A DNA stretch of 64,000 nt, from positions 1,178,001-1,242,000 of the forward strand of contig OY760687.1 of assembly GCA_963663945.1 (NCBI GenBank), read 5' to 3'. Source of the DNA: Bin87 sp963663945 (GTDB lineage Bacteria; Chloroflexota; Dehalococcoidia; Lucifugimonadales; UBA3495). A program made the translations under genes and the position numbers. Position 1 is the first letter of the stretch. The number at the start of each line of letters is the position of its first letter. The notes beneath the pieces were generated by a model that did no database searches, was not told the DNA's origin, and saw only the letters and a list, made by a program, of their open reading frames with translations. Positions 25,304 to 34,240 of the stretch are shown here, piece after piece.

Positions 25304-26049
25304 GCCCCCAGATACGCCTCGATAACTTCTTCGCTGCCCAGCACCGGTTCCACGTCGCCGGCGGCAAGCAGGGTTCCGCTGTCCAGGACAATTATCCGGT
25401 CGGAAAGTTCCCGCACGATGTCCATGTTGTGGGATACGAAAACGATGGTATAGCCGTCGGCGCGCATCTGTTTCATGATGTCCTTGACCCGCTCCAGCAT
25501 CTGCGGAAAGAGACCGGCGAAAGGCTCATCGAAGAGGTAGGTCTGAACGTCCATCGCCATGGCGCGCCCGATTTCCAGCAGCTTGCGCTGACCGTAAGAC
25601 AGTTCCATGGCCAGCGAGTCGCGCTTTTCCCACATGCCGACCGATTCGAGGATATCCTGGGCCTTCCGGCGGTTGGCCGGCCGGACGCGTTCCAGCAGCG
25701 ACCGTAACAGATTGCGTTCGGTCAGCACCACCATGATGTTGTCCCAGACGGTGATCTGGTCGAACAGCCGGACCTCCTGGAAAGTTCGGGTCAGCCCGTG
25801 GGATGGAGTTTCGTAAGCGTGGACGACACGCAGGCCCACGCCATCGATGATCACCATGCCTCCGTCCAGCGGGAGCACGCCGCTCAGCAGGTTCACCAGC
25901 GTGGACTTGCCGGAGCCGTTGGGCCCAACGATGCTGGTGGTGCCTTGCCTCGGGATCGACAGGCTCAGCTCGTCGACGGCGCGCACTGCTCCGAAGTGCT
26001 TCGAGATGCCCTCGGTTTGCAGGGCGAGGGTCTCGTCGCTCACGGTCAT
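25300..26049 (-). CDS. livG: Branched-chain amino-acid-type ABC transporter ATPase, LivG-like
   Basis: A 249-residue ABC ATPase with Walker A GPNGSGKST (42-50) and the LivG-typical signature ELSYGQRKLLEIGRAM followed by YLFDEPFAGLFP. The segment HGLTRTFQEVRLFDQITVWDN is the usual LivG Q-loop region. Four-base overlaps on both sides (with livM and livF) imply strict operon translation. It is the cytosolic partner of LivF. Confidence 0.94.
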   Translation of the reverse strand: MTVSDETLALQTEGISKHFGAVRAVDELSLSIPRQGTTSIVGPNGSGKSTLVNLLSGVLPLDGGMVIIDGVGLRVVHAYETPSHGLTRTFQEVRLFDQITVWDNIMVVLTERNLLRSLLERVRPANRRKAQDILESVGMWEKRDSLAMELSYGQRKLLEIGRAMAMDVQTYLFDEPFAGLFPQMLERVKDIMKQMRADGYTIVFVSHNMDIVRELSDRIIVLDSGTLLAAGDVEPVLGSEEVIEAYLGA

Positions 26050-27101
26050 AGCCGGTACCTCCCCACCAGTCCCTGCGGACGGAACAGCATCAACAGCACC
26101 AGCAGGATTCCAAGGACTACCTGCCGCGCCTGACCGATGTATTCAGTGGGCAGGAACGGTATGAATCGCATCCCCTCTTCGAGCAGCACGAAAGCCATCG
26201 CGCCCAGCAGGGAACCCCAAATGCTGGCCAGGCCGCCCAGGATCACGATGGACACCAGCAGAACTGACTCGAGGAGGATGAACGAGTTAGGGTCGATGAA
26301 CCTTGTCCAACTGGCGAACAGGCCGCCCGCGAGTCCTGCCATCATGGCAGATATCACCCAGACCGCCAGCTTGAAATGAGTGGCTTGATAGCCAAACACT
26401 TCGATGGCCTGCTCGTCCTCCCGGATGGCGGTCAGCACCCTGCCAAAGGACGAGGTGGTGATGAACCATGACACCAGCATGACCAGCCCGAGGAACGCCA
26501 GACCCAACAGCAGGAACTCGACCTCTCCGTTGAAAACCCAGCCGCCGATCTGCGGCCGCGCGATCTCGTGGATCCCGAATGCCCCTCGCGTCACGCTGCG
26601 CAAGTTGAGGAACACATTGAACGCGATGATGGCGAACCCGAAGGACACGAGTACGAAGATGTCGTCGCGGAAGCGGTTGAACACTACCCCGACCAGCAAA
26701 GCGGCCAGGCCGGCCAACCCGATGCACACCGGCAGCGCCGCGAAAAACGGCCACCCGAATGTTGGTATCGCCTCCGTCCGCAGTTGCTCGTAGGCAGGGT
26801 CCGACGTGAGGATCGCCATGGTGTACGCGCCCAGACCGAAGAAGCCGATGTGCCCAACCGATAGCAGACCGGTGAAACCGACCACCAGATTCAGGCTCAC
26901 CGCCAGTATCGCCCAGATTGCGAACACCGTCCCGACGATCACTGCGAACCCGAAGCCCTGCCAAAGCATGAAGGCCACCGCCCACCCGATAACGAACAGG
27001 TTTGCCCACAGTTCGATGTTGCCCCGGGCGTGGCGGACCAACTCCTGAGGGTTTTGGGCCAGCCGTCCAAACTGGCGGATGCCTTCCAAATTCACTGGCA
27101 T
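26046..27101 (-). CDS. livM: Branched-chain amino-acid-type ABC transporter permease, LivM-like
   Basis: A 351-residue polytopic permease. Family blocks include LAVSLNLVVGFTGLLSVGHIGFFGLGAYTMAIL and FGRVLTAIREDEQAIEVFGYQATHFKLAVWVISAMMAGLAGGLFA, the cytoplasmic EAA-like loop that contacts the ATPases. Hydrophobic segments run throughout. It ends LVLLMLFRPQGLVGRYRL, which is typical. It lies between livH (four-base gap) and livG (four-base overlap). Confidence 0.93.
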   Translation of the reverse strand: MPVNLEGIRQFGRLAQNPQELVRHARGNIELWANLFVIGWAVAFMLWQGFGFAVIVGTVFAIWAILAVSLNLVVGFTGLLSVGHIGFFGLGAYTMAILTSDPAYEQLRTEAIPTFGWPFFAALPVCIGLAGLAALLVGVVFNRFRDDIFVLVSFGFAIIAFNVFLNLRSVTRGAFGIHEIARPQIGGWVFNGEVEFLLLGLAFLGLVMLVSWFITTSSFGRVLTAIREDEQAIEVFGYQATHFKLAVWVISAMMAGLAGGLFASWTRFIDPNSFILLESVLLVSIVILGGLASIWGSLLGAMAFVLLEEGMRFIPFLPTEYIGQARQVVLGILLVLLMLFRPQGLVGRYRL

Positions 27102-27105
27102 GGCA

Positions 27106-28512
27106 TCACTTCCTGGGCAGCAGGCCCTGAGGCCAGAAAGACAGGAACAGGATCAGCAACACGAATGAGATGGCGTCTTTCCATTCTCCTGCCAGGTCCC
27201 AGATGCCGAATTGCTCCACCAGCCCCAGCACGAACCCGCCGACGATTGCCCCGTACAGGTTGCCGATACCTCCCACCACGGACGCGATCCAGCCTTTCAG
27301 CAGCAGGAGCAGTCCCATGCGCGGTTGCACGGCGGTGTCGTGTCCGGTCAGGATGCCGGCCATCGCCGCGTACATCGCGCCGATGAAAAACACCACGGCG
27401 ATGATCACGGTGGTGTTGATGCCGACCACCTTGGAAACCTCCTCGTCGTCGCCGATTGCCCGCACGGCGCGTCCGAAGGAGGTCATCTTCAGCAGGAACC
27501 ACATGCCGGCGAAACCCGCGAGGGCCACGCCGATGGCAAACACGTTGAACCCTTTGATGCGCGCGCCCCCGATATTCCAGGGAGTGCTGCCGAAGGCATC
27601 CGGCAGGGGCCGCGGGGCGCTCTGAAACACGATAACGATGAGCGCGGCGATCGCCAGCAGTATGCCCAACGACGCCACCAGCATGATCAGAGGAGAGCTC
27701 GCCCGTTCCCGCATGTACACGTAGAGCCCACGGTACAGGGTCAGGCCCACGCAGCCGGCCAGCAGGCACGACACTGCCCAGCTGAGATACAAGCCCGCCC
27801 CGGGCGCCCCGGACAGCAAGTATCCGCACCATGCGCCCAACGCAGCGGCCGGGACGGCTGCTATAAACGCGACCAGGGTCGCGTTGGCGCGTGAGGCCAC
27901 AGTGTGGGCAACTCTTTGCACTATCACGATGGCGACCGCAGCCGTCACTAATCCCGCAGCCGGACTCAGCGTGATGTGAAGGTGCTCCGGATACGAAAGC
28001 ACAATCGCGGTGTAGATGCCCATCGCAACCGCGACCACGGCGACACTCGCGCGTAACGTTGCCGGACTGACGCGTCTCCGCAGACGCGGCTCGAGAACGG
28101 TGTGCAGTGTCCAGGCGACCACGCCCGCGACCACGGCTCCGAAGATCACGTTGACCGGAATGCTGTTGATGTCCAGGCGGCTCCCCAGCGCGGGGTCCGT
28201 TCGCAGGTAGAAAACGCTGTACGCGCCGAGCGCCGCCGCCGCGCCGTAGTACAGATCGAAGAACCAGACCGTGCTGTAGACCAGCGTGAAACCCAGCGCG
28301 AGCAGGGCATACACCGCACCCACGGCCAGTCCATTGAACGCGAACTGCAGAGCCTGGGGCGGAGCCTGCCCGATTTTCCAAGCGATGTAACCGAGGGCGA
28401 GAGCCGTCAGCAAGGCGGCAATCAGCCGAGTACCCGGTACGTTGATCAATCGGGGCAGCCCGCGGGCGCCTTCACGGTTGCTAGCCAACGAAATCCTCGC
28501 CAGTCTGATCAA
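27106..28512 (-). CDS. livH: LivH-like permease with large internal insertion
   Basis: A 468-residue permease, much longer than usual LivH (about 290-310). The normal start of the domain, FNGLAVGAVYALLALGFTLVYSTVW, is at about 58-83. The usual middle, ERASSPLIMLVASLGILLAI, appears only at about 265-285. Between them lie about 150 extra residues with several hydrophobic segments (such as LVAFIAAVPAAALGAWCGYLL). The EAA-like loop FGRAVRAIGDDEEVSKVVGINT and the ending LFLSFWPQGLLPRK are normal. There is no frameshift. A hairpin separates it from the binding-protein gene upstream. Confidence 0.87.
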   Translation of the reverse strand: MIRLARISLASNREGARGLPRLINVPGTRLIAALLTALALGYIAWKIGQAPPQALQFAFNGLAVGAVYALLALGFTLVYSTVWFFDLYYGAAAALGAYSVFYLRTDPALGSRLDINSIPVNVIFGAVVAGVVAWTLHTVLEPRLRRRVSPATLRASVAVVAVAMGIYTAIVLSYPEHLHITLSPAAGLVTAAVAIVIVQRVAHTVASRANATLVAFIAAVPAAALGAWCGYLLSGAPGAGLYLSWAVSCLLAGCVGLTLYRGLYVYMRERASSPLIMLVASLGILLAIAALIVIVFQSAPRPLPDAFGSTPWNIGGARIKGFNVFAIGVALAGFAGMWFLLKMTSFGRAVRAIGDDEEVSKVVGINTTVIIAVVFFIGAMYAAMAGILTGHDTAVQPRMGLLLLLKGWIASVVGGIGNLYGAIVGGFVLGLVEQFGIWDLAGEWKDAISFVLLILFLSFWPQGLLPRK

Positions 28513-28553
28513 TCATTGTTTATTAGTTATGGTGATGGCAATCATAGCACAAA

Positions 28554-28583
28554 GGGCCGGCCGAATAATTCCGGCCGGCCCTC
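28554..28583 (-). terminator. Attenuating hairpin between binding protein and permease genes
   Basis: Eleven-bp arms AGGGCCGGCCG and CGGCCGGCCCT surround an 8-base A/T-rich loop. On the minus strand it follows the binding-protein stop and is followed by TTGTGC, a weak U-tract. Such partial terminators usually raise binding protein over permease levels. Confidence 0.7.
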
Positions 28584-28613
28584 AGTCATTGGACGCTTTG
28601 GTCTCGACGGTGG

Positions 28614-31016
28614 CTAAGGCGCGGGAGCATGCCCCAGAGATACGTAGCCGAGGTTGTCGTCGTTGCGTTCCGACAGGGGGAGTACCTGCACGACCACGTT
28701 GCTGAGGCCGGCGAGATCACCGTTGGCGTCGAAACTGTAGTCGTCGCCGATTGCACCGCTGCGGGTCAGACTGTACAGGCAGTCACGGAATCCGTCGGCA
28801 TCCTGATCGTCGCCGGTCTGGGCCAGGCACTCGGCGGCGATGTACACGTCATCGTAGGCGGACGCCTGGAACCACGGAATGGTCGCGACGTTGCCCCACC
28901 GCGCTTCAAAGTTGCTCAGGAAGGCCATCCCTTCCGGCGTGCTGAGTTCAGGGTTGGGGATGATCGCCTTCATGCCGGTGGCGGCATCGCCGGCGATGCG
29001 CAGCGACTCTGGACCCGTGGCCACGGTCTCGGAGTAGATCGGCCCTTCGTAGCCCAGTTCACGCAGTTGCTTCATGATGGTGCCGGCGGAAAACTCTTGC
29101 TGGGCGGCCAGGTAGATTCCGTCAGGTTGAGCTGCGATCAACTTGGTGAGTTGGCTGCGGAAATCCGTTACGTCGGTTGAGTAGCTTTCGCTGGCGACCA
29201 CATGACCACCCAGCTCCTCCAGACGGGCCACGGTAGTGCGGCGTGCGCCCTCCGCGTAGTCGGTGGATTCGGTAATGGTGGCCAGGTGATGGATGTCGTC
29301 GGCGATGAGCGTGTTGCCGGTGTCGATCCCCAACTGGCTGTCGTTTATCGCCGTGCGGAAGATGTACTCGCCGGCCGTGGCGATGTCGGGGCTGGTGGCG
29401 GACGCTGACAGCATGATCACGCCTTCGGATTCGGCCAACGGGGCTGCGCCCAGCATCGCGCCGCTGCACGTGGTTCCGAGGATGATCTTCACGCCGTCGA
29501 CATCCGTCAGCTTGTTGTACGCAGTGATGGCGTCCTGGGCCGCGCACTTGGAGTCCTCGGGGATCAGTTCCAGCATGCGACCGTTGATGCCGCCGGCTGC
29601 GTTGATCTCTTCCACCGCCAGCTGCTTGGCCTGAATGATCGGGTTGCCGTAGGTCTCGGCAGGACCGGTCAGGGCGTCCATTGCACCGATGCGGAAGGGC
29701 TCGGCGGGCATTGCCACGGGAGCGGCCGCGGCCGCATCCGCACCGGGCGCGGAACCGAGGATGCGATAACCGTTGTTGTCGTCGGTGCGTTCGCCTTCGG
29801 GGAGCACTTCGACCACCGCGTTGGCCAGCCCGACGACCTCACCGTTGGAGTCGAAGCTGTAGTTTTCGCCGATGGCGCCGCTCCAGGTGATGCCGTAGAG
29901 GCAGTCACGGAATCCGTCGGCGTCCTGATCATCGCCGGTCATCTTCAGGCACTCGGCGGTGATGTACACGTCGTCGTAGCCGGAGGCCAGGTACCAGGGC
30001 AACGTCACATAGTCGTAACGCGCCCGGAAGTTGTTGAGAACCTCCTGGCTCTTGGAGTTGGCCGGATCAAGCTCTGCGATGACGGCCTTCAACCCGGTCG
30101 CCGCTTCGCCGGCGACGTCAAGGGCAGTCGCGCCCACCGGAACGATCTCCGAGTACAGCGGGCCCTCGTAGCCCAACTCGCGAATCTGCTTCACCACCGT
30201 GCCGCCGGAAAACTCCGACTGCGCGGCAACGTGCACCGCGTCCGGATTGGAGTTCAAAATCTTGGTCAACTGGGTGCGGAAATCGGTCACATCGGAGGCG
30301 TAACGCTCCTCGGCGACGATTTCACCGCCCAACGAGACGAACTGCTCCGCCGTGGTGCGGCGCACGCCCTCGGCGTAGTCGGTGGTTTCGGTAATGGTCG
30401 CCAGGCGCTGGGCGCCGTCGGCTCGTATGACATTGCCCGTGTCGATGCCCAACTGGAGGTCGTTCATGGACGTGCGGAAAATGTAGTCGCCGGCGTGGGC
30501 GATGTCGGGATTCGTCGCCAGTCCAGAGAAGAGGACCACGCCGTCCGCCTCGGCCAGCGGAGCCGCGCCGAGCATTGCTCCGCTGCACGACGTGCCGAGA
30601 ATGATCTTCACGTCGTCCACGTCGGTCAATTTGTTGTACGCGGTGATTGCGTCCTGGGCGGAACACTTCGAGTCCTCGACGATCAGTTCGAGCATCCGAC
30701 CGTTGATGCCGCCGGCGGCGTTGATTTCGTCGACGGCCATCTGCTTGGCCTGCACGGACACGGTGCCGTAGGTTTCGCCGGGGCCCGTGAGGGATTCCAT
30801 CACGCCGACACGGAAAGGCTCGTCCGACATGGCGGGCGCCTGGGTGGGTTCTTCAGCAGCGCTGCCGGCCGGCTGTTGTGCCGGGGTCGTGGGCTGTTCC
30901 GGAGCAGCGGGCGCGGCGGGCGCTCCGCCGTTGCCTCCATCGCCGCAGGCCGCGACAATCGTGAACAGTGTCGCGATGGCGACCAAAACAGCACATTTCT
31001 TGATTACGGTGTTCAT
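28614..31016 (-). CDS. ABC substrate-binding lipoprotein with two tandem LivJ-type domains
   Basis: An 800-residue lipoprotein (lipobox IVAAC, Cys24) starting MNTVIKKCAVLV after GGAGGAG. Two full Peripla_BP_6-type domains follow an Ala/Pro linker: about 66-428 (EPFRVGVMESLTGPGETYG) and about 439-800 (EPFRIGAMDALTGPAETYG). They align almost end to end. NEINAAGGINGRMLEL-, GTxCSGAMLGAAPLAE-, TDYAEG- and CLYxxTxSGAIGxxYSFDxNG-type segments occur in both. Normal family members have a single domain of about 400 residues. A recent internal duplication within one reading frame explains the layout. It precedes livHMGF and would deliver substrate to them. Two ligand sites per polypeptide is unusual. 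Confidence 0.92.
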   Translation of the reverse strand: MNTVIKKCAVLVAIATLFTIVAACGDGGNGGAPAAPAAPEQPTTPAQQPAGSAAEEPTQAPAMSDEPFRVGVMESLTGPGETYGTVSVQAKQMAVDEINAAGGINGRMLELIVEDSKCSAQDAITAYNKLTDVDDVKIILGTSCSGAMLGAAPLAEADGVVLFSGLATNPDIAHAGDYIFRTSMNDLQLGIDTGNVIRADGAQRLATITETTDYAEGVRRTTAEQFVSLGGEIVAEERYASDVTDFRTQLTKILNSNPDAVHVAAQSEFSGGTVVKQIRELGYEGPLYSEIVPVGATALDVAGEAATGLKAVIAELDPANSKSQEVLNNFRARYDYVTLPWYLASGYDDVYITAECLKMTGDDQDADGFRDCLYGITWSGAIGENYSFDSNGEVVGLANAVVEVLPEGERTDDNNGYRILGSAPGADAAAAAPVAMPAEPFRIGAMDALTGPAETYGNPIIQAKQLAVEEINAAGGINGRMLELIPEDSKCAAQDAITAYNKLTDVDGVKIILGTTCSGAMLGAAPLAESEGVIMLSASATSPDIATAGEYIFRTAINDSQLGIDTGNTLIADDIHHLATITESTDYAEGARRTTVARLEELGGHVVASESYSTDVTDFRSQLTKLIAAQPDGIYLAAQQEFSAGTIMKQLRELGYEGPIYSETVATGPESLRIAGDAATGMKAIIPNPELSTPEGMAFLSNFEARWGNVATIPWFQASAYDDVYIAAECLAQTGDDQDADGFRDCLYSLTRSGAIGDDYSFDANGDLAGLSNVVVQVLPLSERNDDNLGYVSLGHAPAP

Positions 31017-31055
31017 ATATCTCCTCCAAACCTTCGGATTGGCACGAACATACAA

Positions 31056-31084
31056 ATGTTACATTTATTGGCGCATCCCGGCAA
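31056..31084 (-). promoter_or_regulatory. Promoter of liv operon with overlapping palindrome
   Basis: On the minus strand TTGCCG (31079-31084) and TAACAT (31056-31061) are 17 bases apart. The -10 is embedded in the symmetric AAATGT-T-ACATTT (31054-31066), which could be an operator. Confidence 0.5.
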
Positions 31085-31167
31085 CAGAATAAAGTCGGAA
31101 CGCCGGAAAACGGCTCCCCTGCTGCCGACTCTTCCAAGCCCGGGCAGCACGCGCCGCTGACATAAAA

Positions 31168-31242
31168 TGGCTCCCCCGGTAGGATTCGAACCTACGACCT
31201 AGCGGTTAACAGCCGCCCGCTCTACCGCTGAGCTACAGGGGA
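31168..31242 (-). tRNA. tRNA-Asn (anticodon GTT)
   Basis: The minus strand folds as a tRNA: acceptor TCCCCTG with CGGGGGA (one G-T pair), D-arm GCTC/GAGC, anticodon loop CTGTTAA with anticodon GTT, and T-arm GTAGG-TTCGAAT-CCTAC. Discriminator G and a CCA end are encoded. It is positioned upstream of the liv promoter, same strand. Confidence 0.96.
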
Positions 31243-31420
31243 GCAAAGCGCTGGGACAAGTGAACCAGCGTGTAGAGATTCTAGCATCCGTCCGCAAAAC
31301 CGGCAAGGTGCGCGGCGTCCACGGTTGCACTGTGCTGAAGCCAAACCCGCGCCGGGGCCGATATTGGGCAGGTTACGAAATGCGCAATCGGGTTGTGCGA
31401 CGGTGCGCGGGGGAAGACGG

Positions 31421-31540
31421 AAATCGTCAGAAGCAGGATTTACGGGATTTTAGGATTTGACAGGATTGGGCAACCTGCATCGCAGGACAGTTCCCATCCG
31501 AGCAATGCCCGAACTTTGAAACTCCTGATGCTGACGTTTG
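31421..31540. repeat. Decayed copy of CAGGATTT palindromic element
   Basis: About 120 bases. The left arm AAATCGTCAGAAGCAGGATT and following bases match the element at 31851, and the right half (CTCCTGATGCTGACGTTT) is a weakened inverted copy. The outer GTACGC-type ends are largely lost. Confidence 0.6.
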
Positions 31541-31662
31541 CCCGCCGGAAGGTGCGTACTCCTGAGAGGCGGCTCGTCGTGGGGGATGGCGTGCGCCGGG
31601 GCGGTCATGGCGTTGATCTAGAGCTGGGGGTCCGCCCTGCATGGGGGTCCATAAGGGGACTT

Positions 31663-31828
31663 GGAGGTGTTGATTGCCGCGATTTTGGCCGATCTCGATG
31701 GGGTGTTTTCAGGGTCTCACCGGCCGTTTTCAGGCCGTCAACAGGGGGTTTTGGGGGTGTCGATTTTGACGACTCGGCCAGTCTCGACGGAGTGTTTTTC
31801 GGGGGTTGACCCGGCCGTTTGAGGCTCA
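31663..31828. repeat. Two degenerate ~75-base tandem units
   Basis: Unit 1 (31663-31735) and unit 2 (31753-31828) share GGTGT[TC]GATT, then CGA-TCTCGA-GG-GTGTTTT and CCGGCCGTTT in the same order. They encode nothing recognisable. Confidence 0.5.
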
Positions 31829-31990
31829 TGCGTACCCGGTTTTCGGCGGGGGATCGTCAGAATCAGGATTTACGGGATTTTATGATTTGTCAGGATTGGG
31901 AGATCGCCATCACGGAACAGCTCCAATCCTGATAATCCTCAAATCTTGAAAATCCTGATTCTCACGATTTGGGGAAGTGGGTACGTATGA
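31826..31990. repeat. MITE-like element, TCATGCGTACCC ends
   Basis: A 165-base non-coding element. The ends TCATGCGTACCC (31826-31837) and GGGTACGTATGA (31979-31990) are inverted repeats with one mismatch. Inside is a long imperfect palindrome whose arms contain CAGAATCAGGATT and AATCCTGATTCT. No coding capacity. Related elements lie at 40931-41087 and, with the same ends but a different core, at 32003-32341. Confidence 0.7.
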
Positions 31991-32000
31991 GGGTTCCGCT

Positions 32001-32055
32001 CCTCACGCGTACCCGCTTTGAGATAAGGGGTTGAAAAAAGTCGGCCTCTCCGGGT
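32001..32055 (+). repeat. 55-base direct repeat, copy A
   Basis: Begins CCTCACGCGTACCCGCTTTG and ends CGGCCTCTCCGGGT. It differs from copy B (34186-34240) at about four positions. The two copies bracket the PhoX-like gene. Confidence 0.75.
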
Positions 32056-32341
32056 GCGGATGCAGCCGGAGCAGTACTTCAAGGACGGCAAGCAAGGCTG
32101 CGGGTTGAACCGGAGCGCCGTAACCACCACTGACCGACTGCAGCGATTGCCGGTCGCACTGCTGCTCGCCTGTTCGCGGCTGATCCTGATGGGAATGCGG
32201 GCATCGCCAACTTTCCGACGCCAGGTCTGCTCCCGAAGCAAGCTGGGTGTCCTGAACGTGGGTTACGAATACTACCTGGCCACACCCGACCCGCCCCACC
32301 ACCTCTTCGCCATCCGACACCGCCAAACCGGGTACGCGTAA
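32003..32341. repeat. 339-base element with MITE-type ends
   Basis: TCACGCGTACCC (32003-32014) and GGGTACGCGTAA (32330-32341) are inverted with one mismatch. The core differs from the 165-base element; its left part (to 32055) recurs at 34186-34240. Confidence 0.55.
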
Positions 32342-32500
32342 AACCCGACTCGGTATTGACTTGTGGCATGCTGTGTGTTGACAAATATTACCGGCGTCCT
32401 CAGTGAGGCCGGTACGTTCGCCTGAAATGTAGCAGGCATTCCCCACAAGAAGGGGCGGCCCGGAGAGCGACGCCAACGACCGAAAGGAGGCGATCCGATT

Positions 32501-34185
32501 ATGTCCGCACTCTTCAAAATGCGGGGGCATCTGAAAATGCCGCTCGCACCACTTGGAACACAGAGTTCCCTTTCACGACGGGTATTGCCCGTCGTTTTTT
32601 TTGCCTGTTGGGCATCCTCGCCCTGGGCATCGCCGCAACGCAGTTGCTGCATCCGGCGCAGGCCGACAACCACATCGGCACCGAGCCGATGATGCAAAGC
32701 ACCAACTCCGGTTGGGACGTTACCGTGCTGTTCGACATCGGGACCCGCGTCGGCGGCCCCGCAGGTTACCGGCCTCCGGGCATACTGGACGGCATGGGCG
32801 CCCTGGCCGATGAGGATGGCAACATGGTGGTTCTCTCCAACCACGAGCTCCGTCCCGGCTACGGTGAAATTTACGAATTGAACTCCGGGGCCACGTTGCG
32901 GGGTGCGCGGGTTTCGCGCTTCGTCATCGACCCGGAAACGCTGGCGGTGAAAGAGGCCGGTCTGGCGTACCACACTATCATCGACCGCCACGGCAACGCG
33001 GTGACCGCGGAGATGGCCACCGCCGTTGCGACGGCCAGCGACGTGGACGACGCCGGCACCGACTACGACCTGCGCCGCCTGTGCTCCGCCTACCTGGGCC
33101 GCGCCGGCGACTACGGGCTGGAAGACGACATCTTCTTCACCGGAGAGGAAACCAACGGCGGTCAGCTTTTCGCCCTGGACATTGCCAACCGCACGCTCTA
33201 CGCTGTGCCCGCCGCCGGCCGGGCCGGCTATGAAAGCGTCGCGCTCATCGACTCTGGCGATCCCAACAAAATCGCCATACTCATCGGCGACGACCGGCAG
33301 GGCGCTCCTCTGCTGCTCTACGTGGGCGACAAAGACACGTCGGAAGGCGCCGGATTCCTGGAGCGCAATGGCCTGGCCAACGGCAAGGTTTACGTCTGGA
33401 GGTCCGACAGCGGTTACGGCTCTCCCGAAGACTGGAATGGCACCGGCGCCACCACAACGGGCGAGTTCCGGGAACTCAGGATTCACCTGCCCCACCTTGC
33501 CAATGCCACCGGGTACGACGCGAGCGGCTACGCTGACCAGGACGTTCAGGACGGTTTCGCCGATCGGGTGAGGCACGTCGAGTTCTCCCGGCCCGAAGAC
33601 CTGTCCACCAATCCCGACGACGGCAATCAGGTGGTTTTCGCCAGCACCGGTCGGGGCAGTGCGTATCCTTCCGACGACTGGGGAACCACCTACGTCGTTG
33701 ACGCTGACGCCGCCAACCTGACCGCCGACCTGAAAATCCTCTACGACGGGGATGATGCCGGCGCCGGCCAGTTCCCCGGAGGTTCGGATTTCGGTATGCG
33801 CAGCCCGGACAACCTGGTGTGGGCCAATGACGGTTTCGCCTACATCCAGGAAGACCGCTCCACCGGCAATTTCGGCAAGACCAGCTCCCGGGAAGCCAGC
33901 ATCTGGCAGATTGACCCGGATACGAGCCAGCTGTCCCGGCTGACCGAAATGGACCGGCTCGCCCGCCTGCCCGTGGGCGCGTACGACGCCGACCCGGACG
34001 ACCTCGGCGACTGGGAATCCAGCGGCGTAATAGATGTCTCCGACTTTTTCTCCGACGCCACCGGAACGACTCTGCTGTTCAACGTGCAGGGCCACAGCGT
34101 CAAGGGCGACCTTTACGGCGGAGACGCCGTGAATCTCGGTCTGGCGGAAGGCGGCCAATTGCTGCTACTGCAACAAACCAGGTAA
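32501..34185 (+). CDS. PhoX/DUF839-like exported protein, frameshifted in the signal peptide
   Basis: The body (from about 32608) encodes a roughly 525-residue beta-propeller-type protein with DUF839/PhoX-like segments: EDGNMVVLSNHELRPGYGE, FFTGEETNGGQLFALD, FSRPEDLSTNPDDGNQVVFAS and MRSPDNLVWANDGFAYIQED. PhoX enzymes are exported calcium/iron alkaline phosphatases; other DUF839 proteins are uncharacterised. The only good start is ATG 32501 behind AAAGGAGG, but it is in another frame (MSALFKMRGHLKM ... SRRVLPVVFF). One base added in the T8 run (32595-32602) would join it to CLLGILALGIAATQLLHPAQA and create a perfect twin-Arg-like signal peptide. A TTG at 32608 is the only start in the body frame there. 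Confidence 0.7.
32575..32602 (+). terminator. Terminator-like hairpin plus T8 inside the PhoX leader
   Basis: ACGACGGG (32575-32582) pairs with CCCGTCGT (32588-32595) around TATTG, directly followed by a run ending at T 32602 (eight T in all). It has the form of an intrinsic terminator but lies within the signal-peptide coding region at the frameshift point. Attenuation or transcriptional slippage are both possible. Confidence 0.65.
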
Positions 34186-34240
34186 CCTCATGCGTACCCA
34201 CTTTTAGATAAGGGGTTGAAAAAGGTCGGCCTCTCCGGGT
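34186..34240 (+). repeat. 55-base direct repeat, copy B
   Basis: Begins CCTCATGCGTACCCACTTTT immediately after the PhoX-like stop and ends CGGCCTCTCCGGGT. It is partner to 32001-32055 and includes the TCATGCGTACCC end sequence (34188-34199); no opposite end is found downstream. Confidence 0.75.

Larger units (their letters stand above)
31243..32500. other. Gene-poor, repeat-rich interval
   Basis: About 1.26 kb without a credible gene. Short open frames (for example 31393-31809 and 32054-32341) have the skewed composition of repeat DNA and match no family. It holds a decayed palindromic element (31421-31540), two imperfect about 75-base tandem units (31663-31828), a MITE-like element (31826-31990) and a second, longer element with related ends (32003-32341). 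A ribosome-site-led start at 32501 ends the interval. Confidence 0.75.

Noticed and set aside
31393..31809. 138-aa open frame in the repeat patch
   Set aside because: It is made of repeat units and has no ribosome site or recognisable domain.
32272..34158. 628-aa minus-strand frame opposite the PhoX-like gene
   Set aside because: Composition is that of a reverse-frame shadow; the plus strand has DUF839-like motifs.
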